Assembly: GCA_035476855.1 (NCBI GenBank)
Contig: DATILC010000054.1
Location: 1 to 9,729 of the forward strand
Direction: 5' to 3'
Length of the DNA stretch: 9,729 nucleotides
Source: Solimonas_A sp035476855
GTDB lineage: Bacteria; Pseudomonadota; Gammaproteobacteria; Nevskiales; Nevskiaceae
Shown here piece after piece: positions 1 through 6,560 of this stretch. Position 1 is the stretch's first letter. Each line of letters starts with the position of its first letter. A program made the position numbers and the translations under genes. The notes below the pieces were generated by a model. The model was given only the letters and a program-made list of their open reading frames with translations, ran no database searches and was not told the origin of the DNA.

Positions 1-329
1 CCTTGCAGGATCAGCTGCAGGTCCTGCGGGACCGGCATCCGCCGGAACGCGCTGACACGGGCGCCACCGGTGTTGCCGGCCGGCACCCACAGCCGCGAGA
101 ACAGCAGCGCCGCCAGCATGCGAGGTATCTGCCCGATGATCTCGCGGGCATCGCGCCGCTGCCAGCCGGCACGCCACATCCAGGCATGGCTGCGTAGATG
201 ATCCCAGTTGCGACGCTGCGACAGGATGTGGGCACGCTCGAAATGACGGAAGGCGGTGGCGTGGTCGCGGGCCGCCAGGTGCTGGGGACCCTGCAGCAGT
301 TCGGCATCAATGGCTTCGGCGAGGGGCAT
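1..329 (-). CDS. DUF3703 family protein (3' end cut off by window)
   Basis: This minus-strand frame stays open from ATG at 329-327 to the window edge and gives 109 residues without a stop, so the C-terminus is missing. The protein opens MPLAEAIDAELLQGPQHLAA. It then has the pattern AFRHFERAHILSQR, a Trp-rich helical stretch (residues about 44-62), and the block VPAGNTGGARVSAFRRMPVP near residues 87-106. The ERAHILGQR-like helix and the VPxGNTGGxxVSxFxPMPxP block are what I recognise as DUF3703, a family of about 110-130 residues, so most of the gene is here. It has no signal peptide or membrane segment, so it is probably cytoplasmic. GGAA sits 6 nt before the ATG. The family has no established function. 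My recollection is that it recurs near heavy-metal resistance genes, which matches this position, divergent from a czc operon. Other frames over this stretch give low-complexity Arg/Ser/Pro-rich products and are shadows. Confidence 0.8.
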   Translation of the reverse strand, partial: MPLAEAIDAELLQGPQHLAARDHATAFRHFERAHILSQRRNWDHLRSHAWMWRAGWQRRDAREIIGQIPRMLAALLFSRLWVPAGNTGGARVSAFRRMPVPQDLQLILQ

Positions 330-362
330 GGGAGTTTCCGGTCGGTGCAGGAATCAGCATGA

Positions 363-388
363 GCTTGCCCCCGGGGGAGACTGCAAGC
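363..388. promoter_or_regulatory. Dyad in divergent intergenic region, candidate operator
   Basis: GCTTGC (363-368) and GCAAGC (383-388) form a 6-bp inverted repeat. A perfect palindrome CCCCCGGGGG (368-377) lies inside it. The site is in the 127-bp gap between the divergent DUF3703 and czc transcripts, where a regulator shared by both would be expected to bind. Read on the minus strand, TTGCAG (386-381) is followed after 19 nt by CATGCT (361-356). That is a loose match to a -35/-10 pair with the long spacer and spacer dyad typical of MerR-family promoters. The match to -10 is poor and no regulator gene is in the window, so this is a weak call. I could not identify a convincing plus-strand promoter in 389-456. 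Confidence 0.25.
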
Positions 389-456
389 GCTTCGTTCGCG
401 GCGCGGCAATCACTGTGGCTGGCGTAGCGGGCCCCGATTCGACTAAGGTGCGCGCC

Positions 457-825
457 ATGTTCCCGCGTCTCTTGCCCACGCTCCTGCTGCTGTGCCTGCT
501 CGCCGGGCTGCAGGGTGCGGGGTTGCACGTGCATTGGCACGGGCCGGCACATGATGTCGAGCATGCGCACGTGGCCACGGCGCTCGACCCGGATCATGCG
601 CAGGCGCATGCCGATGGCGAGGTCGATGAGGACAGCGACAAGCTGGGTTCGCGCGCTGGTCTGGACCTGCCTCCGGTGGGCCCCGCTGCCGCCATTCCGG
701 CGATGCCGGGCCTCTTGGGGCAGTTGTCCGCAGTCCGGGGGCTTGCCGAGCAGCGCATCGCCGGCCCTCCACGATTCCTGACACCCCCCGGCCAAGCACC
801 TCCGCCGGCTTCCGTGATCGCCTAG
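457..825 (+). CDS. His-rich exported peptide upstream of czcC (CzcI-like in position)
   Basis: This is a 122-aa protein. ATG at 457 was chosen because AAGGTG (445-450) lies 6 nt upstream and because this start gives a clean signal peptide: Arg4, a Leu-rich core (residues 5-18) and a likely cleavage after Ala21 or Gly22. The frame is open further upstream, but an earlier start would bury the signal sequence. The mature N-terminus is metal-ligand rich, with His at 24, 26, 28, 32, 36, 38, 47 and 51. An acidic run (EVDEDSDK, 55-62) follows, then a Pro/Ala-rich tail with no recognisable fold. Small exported proteins before czcC are known in czc operons (CzcI in Cupriavidus), and I recall similar peptides with an LHVH...DED...LDLP layout in Xanthomonadales. 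It may act as a periplasmic metal buffer or modulator of the pump. That role is inferred from position and composition, and homology to CzcI proper is not shown. Confidence 0.7.
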   Translation: MFPRLLPTLLLLCLLAGLQGAGLHVHWHGPAHDVEHAHVATALDPDHAQAHADGEVDEDSDKLGSRAGLDLPPVGPAAAIPAMPGLLGQLSAVRGLAEQRIAGPPRFLTPPGQAPPPASVIA

Positions 826-834
826 CGCGCTGCG

Positions 835-875
835 TCCTCCCCGGATGCGGCGCAGACCGCATTTCCGGAAGAGGA
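835..875 (+). promoter_or_regulatory. Hairpin sequestering the czcC Shine-Dalgarno
   Basis: The 57-nt gap before czcC folds on itself. TCCTC (835-839) pairs with GAGGA (871-875), CCGG (841-844) with CCGG (865-868), and ATGCGG (845-850) with CCGCAT (857-862). The loop is CGCAGA (851-856). The interruptions are a small internal loop (C840 against AA869-870) and a TT bulge (863-864). That makes 15 base pairs. GAGGA is the best Shine-Dalgarno for the GTG start at 883, with 7-nt spacing, so the folded RNA would hide it. The upstream peptide gene stops at 823-825, only 9 nt before the left arm. A ribosome terminating there would cover part of the arm and could open the structure, coupling czcC translation to the peptide gene. 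The pairing is read directly from the sequence; the regulatory role is inference. Confidence 0.5.
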
Positions 876-882
876 TTTTCCC

Positions 883-2139
883 GTGTACTTCCCCGTTGCA
901 TGGCGCAGTGCCGTCGCCTTGATGGCGCTGCTCGCTTCACCTCTCTGGGCCTCCGAGCCGCTGACTCTGCGCGAGGCTTTGCGCCGCGCCGAGGCCGCCC
1001 ATCCCGACCTGCAGGGCTTCGGTCCGGAGCGTGCCGGCGCCGACGCCGGTCGTTCCCTGGCCGGCCGTGTGCCGATGCCCGAACTGAGCCTGCTGCTGGA
1101 GGACGCCCTCGGCAGCGGTTCACGCTCGAGCCTCGATAGCGCCCAGTGGACGCTGGGTTTTTCCCAGGCACTGGAACTCGGCGGCCAGCGCAGCGGCCGC
1201 CTCGACCTGGCCGATGTACGCAGCGCGGCGCTGTCCGCCAGCCAGGAACAGCGGCGCCGCGATGCCCTGGCCGAGGTTGCACAACGCTTCTACGAAGCCG
1301 CAGCCGATCGCGAACGCCTGCGCTTGGCAGAGGAACAGGTCGAACTGGCACGCAAGACCCTGGCCGCTGCCGATGAGCGGGTGCGCTCGGCCCGCGCGCC
1401 GGTCGCCGAGCGTGCCCGTGCCCAGGCCGCGATGGCGCAGGCCGTGCTGGAACGCGAGCATGCCGAGCACGAGGAACTCAGTGCCCGCGTCTCCCTCGCG
1501 GTGGCGATGGGGACGCCAGAACCCGATTTCGGCGAACTGCAGGCTCTGCTGTTCGAGTTGCCGCCGCTGCGCTCCCTGCCCGAACTGCGCCAGCGCCTGC
1601 AGCAAAGCCCCGCGGCGCGCGCGCGCCTGGCGGAGGCTGCGGTCCTCGATGCCGAGCGCCGCGCTGCCTTGGCCGCGGGCGGCCTGCGGCCGACGCTGAC
1701 GGCCGGCGCGCGCCGCTACGAGGATGCAGACGACGTGGCCGCCGTGCTGGGTTTGAGCCTGCCGTTGTTCGCCGGCCGTCGCGCCGGCGACGAGGCAGCG
1801 ATCGTCGCGGCTCGCCAGGGGCAGGGCGAGGCCGAAAGCCGGGCCGCGCTGCTGCGCGCCGAGGAAGCGCTGTTCGAACGCTACCAGGAACTGGGCCACG
1901 CCCGCGAAGCGCTGCGGCTGCTCGACACCGAGGTGCTGCCCGCCCGCCGGGAGGCCCTGAAGCAGACGCAATACGCCTACGACCGCGGCCGCTACGGCTA
2001 CCTCGAGCTGTCGCAGGTCCTGCAGGAACTCGTCGGGGCCCGCCGTGAGCGCCTCGACACCGCTGTCCGCTATCACTCGCTGCTCGCCGAACTCGAACGC
2101 ATCACCGGCGAGAACCTGATTGAAGGAAATATCCGATGA
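883..2139 (+). CDS. czcC: CzcC-type outer membrane factor of the RND efflux pump
   Basis: This 418-aa TolC-family (OEP) protein is the outer-membrane channel of the CzcCBA pump. The start is GTG at 883, with GAGGA 7 nt upstream (875 inwards). It produces a typical signal peptide ending LWA at residue 23, and the mature protein begins SEPLTLREALRRAEAAHPDL, the standard N-terminus of this family. Two repeats of long amphipathic helices follow: residues about 30-205, rich in heptad-like Ala/Glu/Arg, and about 230-415. The second includes YDRGRYGYLELSQ near the C-terminus, a hallmark of CzcC-like OEPs. There is no lipobox. The length equals that of classical CzcC (about 417 aa). The stop overlaps the czcB start as ATGA (2136-2139), implying translational coupling. 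Assignment to the heavy-metal branch rests on the neighbouring czcB and czcA. Confidence 0.93.
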   Translation: MYFPVAWRSAVALMALLASPLWASEPLTLREALRRAEAAHPDLQGFGPERAGADAGRSLAGRVPMPELSLLLEDALGSGSRSSLDSAQWTLGFSQALELGGQRSGRLDLADVRSAALSASQEQRRRDALAEVAQRFYEAAADRERLRLAEEQVELARKTLAAADERVRSARAPVAERARAQAAMAQAVLEREHAEHEELSARVSLAVAMGTPEPDFGELQALLFELPPLRSLPELRQRLQQSPAARARLAEAAVLDAERRAALAAGGLRPTLTAGARRYEDADDVAAVLGLSLPLFAGRRAGDEAAIVAARQGQGEAESRAALLRAEEALFERYQELGHAREALRLLDTEVLPARREALKQTQYAYDRGRYGYLELSQVLQELVGARRERLDTAVRYHSLLAELERITGENLIEGNIR

Positions 2140-3401
2140 ACCGCCAGACTACCTGCCTCCTGATCGCGCTGGCCCTGGCCCTGGCGCTGGGCGCCTGTGG
2201 CCGCAACGACGCCGGACATGCCGGCGAACATGCCGGCGAACATGCTGCCACTGCCGAATACGAGCGCGGCCCGCACCGCGGCCGCCTGCTGCGCGACGGT
2301 GACTTCGCGCTGGAACTGCAGATTTTCGAGGACGGCGTGCCGCCGGAGTACCACGTCTACCTGTTCCGCGACGACAAGCCGCTGCCGCCGACAGCCGCGA
2401 CCGTCGTGGTGGAACTGAGCCGCCTCGGCAACAAGCACAACCGCTTCACGTTCGCGCCGCAGGGCGATTTCCTGCTGGGCAGTGCGACCGTCACCGAGCC
2501 GCATTCCTTCAGCGTCGTGGTGACAGCGACCGAGGGAGGCAAGACGCACCGCTGGGCCTTCGACAGCTTCGAGGGGCGCACCATCATCGCGGCGCGCAAC
2601 GCCCAGGAAGCCGGCGTGCGCACCGAGGCCGCCGGGCCGGCGACGATCGCCGAGTTGCTGCAGCTCAATGGCCGTGTCGTGCCCAACGCCGAGTACCAGC
2701 GCGCGGTGACGGCGCGCTTCCCGGGCTCGATCCAGCAGGTGTTCAAGTCGGTCGGCGACACGGTGCGCGCGGGCGAGCGGCTGGCGGTGGTGGAGAGCAA
2801 CGACAGCCTGCAGAGCTATGCCGTGACCGCGCCGATCGGCGGCATCGTGCTGGAGCGCCACGCCAACCCGGGCGAGCAGGCCGGCAGCGAGCCGCTGTTC
2901 GTGGTCGCCGATTTCAGCAAGCTGTGGGCCGAGCTCTCGGTGTTTCCACGCGACCTGCCGCGGCTGCGCGTCGGCCAGCCGGTGCGCCTGTCGCCGGTCG
3001 ATGGTGGCGACATCCCGGGGCTGGGCATGATCCTGCGGATCGCGCCCGCCGAGGGGCCTGGCCACGGTGCGCTGAGCGGCGTGTATACCGCACGCATCGC
3101 GCTGGACAATGCCTCTGGCCAATGGACCCCGGGCCTGTTCGTGCGCGGCGAGGTGAAGATCGGTGAAAGCGCCGTGCCGCTGGCGGTCAAACGCAGCGGC
3201 CTGCAGGCCTTCCGCGATTTCACGGTGGTGTTCGAGCAGGTCGGCGAGACCTACGAGGTGCGCATGCTGGAACTGGGACGGCAGGACGCGACCCATGTCG
3301 AGGTCCTCGGCGGCATCGAGCCCGGTGCGCGCTACGTCGCCACGAACAGCTACCTGATCAAGGCCGACATCGAAAAGTCCGGCGCCAGCCACGACCACTG
3401 A
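2136..3401 (+). CDS. czcB: CzcB-type periplasmic adaptor lipoprotein (hairpin-less form)
   Basis: This is the 421-aa membrane-fusion subunit linking CzcA to CzcC. Residues 1-20 are a lipoprotein signal with lipobox LGAC, so Cys21 should be lipidated and anchored in the inner membrane. Next come a His/acidic linker with the repeated unit HAGE (residues 28-36), an N-terminal beta domain (about 42-150) found in CzcB-like adaptors, and two half-lipoyl motifs (about 190-221 and 228-260). A beta-barrel segment (LWAELSVFPRDL) and a membrane-proximal domain follow, ending NSYLIKADIEKS and then ASHDH. Only about 10 residues (222-231) join the half-lipoyl motifs, so the long coiled-coil hairpin of most adaptors is absent. 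The start is ATG within the ATGA overlap with czcC, with GAAGGAAA upstream. czcA follows after 9 nt. Confidence 0.93.
   Translation: MNRQTTCLLIALALALALGACGRNDAGHAGEHAGEHAATAEYERGPHRGRLLRDGDFALELQIFEDGVPPEYHVYLFRDDKPLPPTAATVVVELSRLGNKHNRFTFAPQGDFLLGSATVTEPHSFSVVVTATEGGKTHRWAFDSFEGRTIIAARNAQEAGVRTEAAGPATIAELLQLNGRVVPNAEYQRAVTARFPGSIQQVFKSVGDTVRAGERLAVVESNDSLQSYAVTAPIGGIVLERHANPGEQAGSEPLFVVADFSKLWAELSVFPRDLPRLRVGQPVRLSPVDGGDIPGLGMILRIAPAEGPGHGALSGVYTARIALDNASGQWTPGLFVRGEVKIGESAVPLAVKRSGLQAFRDFTVVFEQVGETYEVRMLELGRQDATHVEVLGGIEPGARYVATNSYLIKADIEKSGASHDH
2217..2240 (+). repeat. Tandem 12-nt repeat encoding His-Ala-Gly-Glu in CzcB
   Basis: Two exact copies of CATGCCGGCGAA lie head to tail (2217-2228 and 2229-2240), and a partial third copy (CATGC) follows to 2245. 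They encode H-A-G-E twice and then H-A, just after the lipidated cysteine of CzcB. Each unit adds a His and a Glu to the flexible linker, which could bind metal loosely. An exact in-frame 12-nt repeat can expand or contract by slippage without breaking the frame, so copy number may vary between strains. Confidence 0.85.
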
Positions 3402-3410
3402 GATCCGGCC

Positions 3411-6400
3411 ATGCTCGAACGCATATTGGGTTTTTCGATCCGGCAGCGCATCCCGGTTCTGCTCGTCGTCCTGGCGGCGGCGGCCTTCGGTTTCTGGAGC
3501 TACCGGCAACTGCCGATCGACGCTGTGCCGGACATCACCAACGTCCAGGTCCAGATCAACACCGAGGCTGCGGGCTACACGCCGCTGGAGGCCGAGCAGC
3601 GCGTGACGTATCCGCTGGAAACCTCGATGGCGGGACTCGCTCGACTCAAGTACACCCGCTCGCTGTCGCGCTACGGCCTGTCGCAGGTGACGGTGATCTT
3701 CGAGGAAGGAACCGACCCGTACTTCGCGCGGCAGCAGGTCGCCGAACGCCTGCAGGCGATTCGCGGCCAGCTGCCTTCGGGTATCGAGCCGCAGATGGGG
3801 CCGGCGGCAACCGGCCTCGGCGAGATCTACATGTACACGGTCGATGCCGATCCTGGAGCACGCAATGCCGACGGCTCGCCGATAACGGCGACCGACCTGC
3901 GCCAGGTGCAGGATTGGATCGTGCGGCCGCAGCTGTTGCGCGTGCCGGGCGTGGCGGATGTGAACTCCATCGGTGGCTACGAGCGGCAGGTTCTGGTGCA
4001 GCCGGACCCGGCGACGCTGCTGGGCTACGGCATCAGCCTCGCTGAACTGGCCGGGGCCCTGCAGCGCAACAATGCCAACGCCGGCGCCGGCTATATCGAG
4101 CGCCATGGCCAGCAGGTGTTGCTGCGCATTCCCGGGCAGGTGGGCGCCGGACAGGCAGCGCTGCAGGATTTGCGCAACATCGTGATCAAGACGGTGGGCA
4201 ACGCTCCTGTGCGCGTCGGTGACGTCGCCGGCGTCACCACCGGCGGCGAGCTGCGTACTGGCGCCGCGACCCAGGACGGTCACGAGGTGGTGCTGGGCAC
4301 GGTGCTGATGCGTGTCGGTGAGAACAGCCGCACTGTAGCGAGCGCCGTGGCGGCGAAGATCGGCGAGATCGGCCCGTCATTGCCACCGGGCATCAAGGTG
4401 GTGACGGCCTACGACCGTACCTGGCTGGTCGACAAGACGCTCGGGACCGTGCAGAAGAACCTGCTCGAGGGTGCGCTGCTGGTGATCGTGGTGCTGTTCC
4501 TGCTGCTGGGCAACCTGCGCGCGGCGCTGCTGACCGCGATGGTCATTCCGGTGACGATGCTGCTGACGATCACCGGCATGGTGAGGACTGGCGTGTCGGC
4601 CAACCTGATGAGCCTGGGCGCGCTGGACTTCGGCCTGATCGTCGACGGCGCCGTGATCATCGTCGAGAACTGCCTGCGACGCTTGTCGATGGAGTCTGGT
4701 GCCGGGCAGGACATGCCCCTGAAGATGCGCCTGCAGATCGTGTTCGAGGCCAGCAGCGAGGTGATCCGGCCGGCGCTGTTCGGCGTTTTCATCATCACCG
4801 CGGTCTACCTGCCGATCTTCGCCCTCAGCGGTGTCGAGGGGAAGATGTTCCACCCGATGGCGCAGACCGTGGTCATGGCGCTGGTCGCGGCGATGCTGCT
4901 CTCGGTTACGGCGGTTCCGGCCGCGGTTGCGCTGCTGGTGCCGGCGCCCAGGCCGCACGCGGAGACGCGCTTCGCAGGCTTCACCGAGCGCTACTATGTG
5001 CCTCTGCTCGAGGCCAGCCTGCGCGCGCGCATTGCCGTGGCGGGTGCCGCGGCGGCACTGGTCGTGCTGATGGGCTTCGCCGCGTCACGCATGGGCTCGG
5101 AGTTCCTGCCCAACCTCGACGAGGGTGACATCGCCATGCACGCGCTGCGCATCCCGGGCACCAGCCTGACGCAGGCGGTGGGTATGCAGACCCAGCTCGA
5201 GGCCGCGGTGAAGCAGCTGCCCGAGGTGGAGCGCATCGTCGCCAAGATCGGCACCGCGGACATCGCTACCGACCCGATGCCGCCCTCGGTGGCCGACAAC
5301 TTCATCATCCTCAAGGATCGAGAGCACTGGCCCGACCCGGGCAAGCCCAAGGCGCAGGTCGTCGCCGATCTGGAGGCAGCGGTGCGGCCGATCCCGGGCA
5401 ACAACTACGAGTTCACCCAGCCGATCCAGATGCGCTTCAACGAGCTGCTGTCCGGCGTGCGTGCCGACGTGGCGGTGAAGGTCTACGGCGACGACCTCGG
5501 GACGCTGGCGGAGATCGGCGAGCGTATCGAGGGCATCGTCAAGGCGGTGGCGGGAGCGCAGGACGTGGCACTGGAACAGGTCACCGGTCTGCCGGTGATG
5601 AGCGTGCAGCCGCGGCGCGAGGCGCTGGCCCGCTTCGGCCTCGACGTCGCCGCGCTGCAGGCGGTCGTCGCCGCGGCCTACGGCGGCGAGACGGTGGGCC
5701 AGGTGTTCGACGGCGACCGGCGCCATCCGCTGGTGATCAGGCTGCAGGAAGACCTGCGCAAGGACCTCGATGCCCTCGAGCGGCTGCCGGTGCCGCTGCC
5801 GGCCGGGGGCTACGTGCCGCTGGGCGAGGTGGCGGAACTGCAGCTGGCCCCGGGGCCGAACCAGATCAATCGCGAGAACGGCAAGCGCCGCGTGGTGGTG
5901 ACGGCCAACGTCCGCGAGCGCGACCTCGGCGGCTTCATTGCCGAGTTGCAGGCGCGCGTGGCGCAGGACGCGGAACTGCCGCCGGGCTACTGGGTCGACT
6001 ACGGCGGCACTTTCGAGCAGCTGCAGTCGGCAAGCCGGCGCCTGGCGCTGGTCGTGCCGGTCACCCTGGCACTGATCATCGGCCTGTTGTGGATGGCTTT
6101 CGGCTCGATGCGCGATGCGCTGCTGATCTTCACCGGCGTGCCTCTGGCACTCACCGGCGGTGTAGCGGCGCTGCTGCTGCGTGGCATCCCGCTGTCGATC
6201 TCGGCGGGCGTGGGCTTCATCGCGCTGTCCGGCGTTGCGGTGCTCAACGGACTGGTGATGGTCAGTTTCATCCGCACGCTGCGGGAGGAAGGGGCGCCTC
6301 TGGACCAGGCGATCGTCGAGGGCGCGCGCACGCGCCTGCGTCCGGTGCTGATGACGGCATTGGTGGCGGCACTGGGCTTCGTGCCGATGGCCTTCAACAC

Positions 6401-6560
6401 CGGCATCGGCTCCGAGGTGCAGCGGCCGCTGGCGACGGTGGTCATCGGCGGCATCATCAGTTCCACGCTGCTGACGCTGCTGGTGCTGCCGGCGCTCTAT
6501 CGCCTCGCTCACCGCAGGGAAGCGGGAGTGTTGCTGCGTGCGGGCGCGGCGCATGTTTGA
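3411..6560 (+). CDS. czcA: CzcA-type heavy-metal efflux RND pump (HME-RND)
   Basis: This 1049-aa inner-membrane proton/cation antiporter is the energised subunit of CzcCBA. It begins MLERILGFSIRQR with TM1 at about residues 12-30, followed by the PDITNVQVQINTEA segment typical of HME-RND pumps. Large periplasmic domains lie between TM1-2 and TM7-8. TM2-3 are at about 346-390. TM4 carries DFGLIVDGAVIIVEN, with Asp406, Asp412 and Glu419. The spacing equals that of the proton-relay residues Asp402, Asp408 and Glu415 of Cupriavidus CzcA. This DFGxxVDGAVxxVEN form marks the divalent-cation group rather than Cu/Ag CusA, so Zn, Co and Cd (perhaps Ni) are likely substrates. The length is within the family range (about 1,030-1,070). 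The start codon has only a weak Shine-Dalgarno, and translation probably continues from czcB. The last 8 nt overlap the MFS gene. Confidence 0.96.
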   Translation: MLERILGFSIRQRIPVLLVVLAAAAFGFWSYRQLPIDAVPDITNVQVQINTEAAGYTPLEAEQRVTYPLETSMAGLARLKYTRSLSRYGLSQVTVIFEEGTDPYFARQQVAERLQAIRGQLPSGIEPQMGPAATGLGEIYMYTVDADPGARNADGSPITATDLRQVQDWIVRPQLLRVPGVADVNSIGGYERQVLVQPDPATLLGYGISLAELAGALQRNNANAGAGYIERHGQQVLLRIPGQVGAGQAALQDLRNIVIKTVGNAPVRVGDVAGVTTGGELRTGAATQDGHEVVLGTVLMRVGENSRTVASAVAAKIGEIGPSLPPGIKVVTAYDRTWLVDKTLGTVQKNLLEGALLVIVVLFLLLGNLRAALLTAMVIPVTMLLTITGMVRTGVSANLMSLGALDFGLIVDGAVIIVENCLRRLSMESGAGQDMPLKMRLQIVFEASSEVIRPALFGVFIITAVYLPIFALSGVEGKMFHPMAQTVVMALVAAMLLSVTAVPAAVALLVPAPRPHAETRFAGFTERYYVPLLEASLRARIAVAGAAAALVVLMGFAASRMGSEFLPNLDEGDIAMHALRIPGTSLTQAVGMQTQLEAAVKQLPEVERIVAKIGTADIATDPMPPSVADNFIILKDREHWPDPGKPKAQVVADLEAAVRPIPGNNYEFTQPIQMRFNELLSGVRADVAVKVYGDDLGTLAEIGERIEGIVKAVAGAQDVALEQVTGLPVMSVQPRREALARFGLDVAALQAVVAAAYGGETVGQVFDGDRRHPLVIRLQEDLRKDLDALERLPVPLPAGGYVPLGEVAELQLAPGPNQINRENGKRRVVVTANVRERDLGGFIAELQARVAQDAELPPGYWVDYGGTFEQLQSASRRLALVVPVTLALIIGLLWMAFGSMRDALLIFTGVPLALTGGVAALLLRGIPLSISAGVGFIALSGVAVLNGLVMVSFIRTLREEGAPLDQAIVEGARTRLRPVLMTALVAALGFVPMAFNTGIGSEVQRPLATVVIGGIISSTLLTLLVLPALYRLAHRREAGVLLRAGAAHV

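Noticed and set aside
444..449. TAAGGT resembling the -10 of mercury-type promoters on the plus strand
   Set aside because: No -35-like element at 17-20 nt upstream, and it coincides with the ribosome site of the gene starting at 457.
256..456. Upstream in-frame extension of the His-rich peptide gene
   Set aside because: It would overlap the divergent DUF3703 gene and place 67 residues before an obvious signal peptide; ATG 457 has a good Shine-Dalgarno.
443..1351. 302-codon minus-strand frame over the His-rich peptide and czcC start
   Set aside because: Arg/Pro/Gly-rich low-complexity product antisense to two supported genes.
2073..4283. 736-codon open frame on the minus strand across czcB and czcA
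   Set aside because: It lies fully antisense to two confidently assigned genes. The product is a His/Gln/Arg/Ala-rich string without domains, typical of the shadow frame opposite a GC-rich coding sequence.
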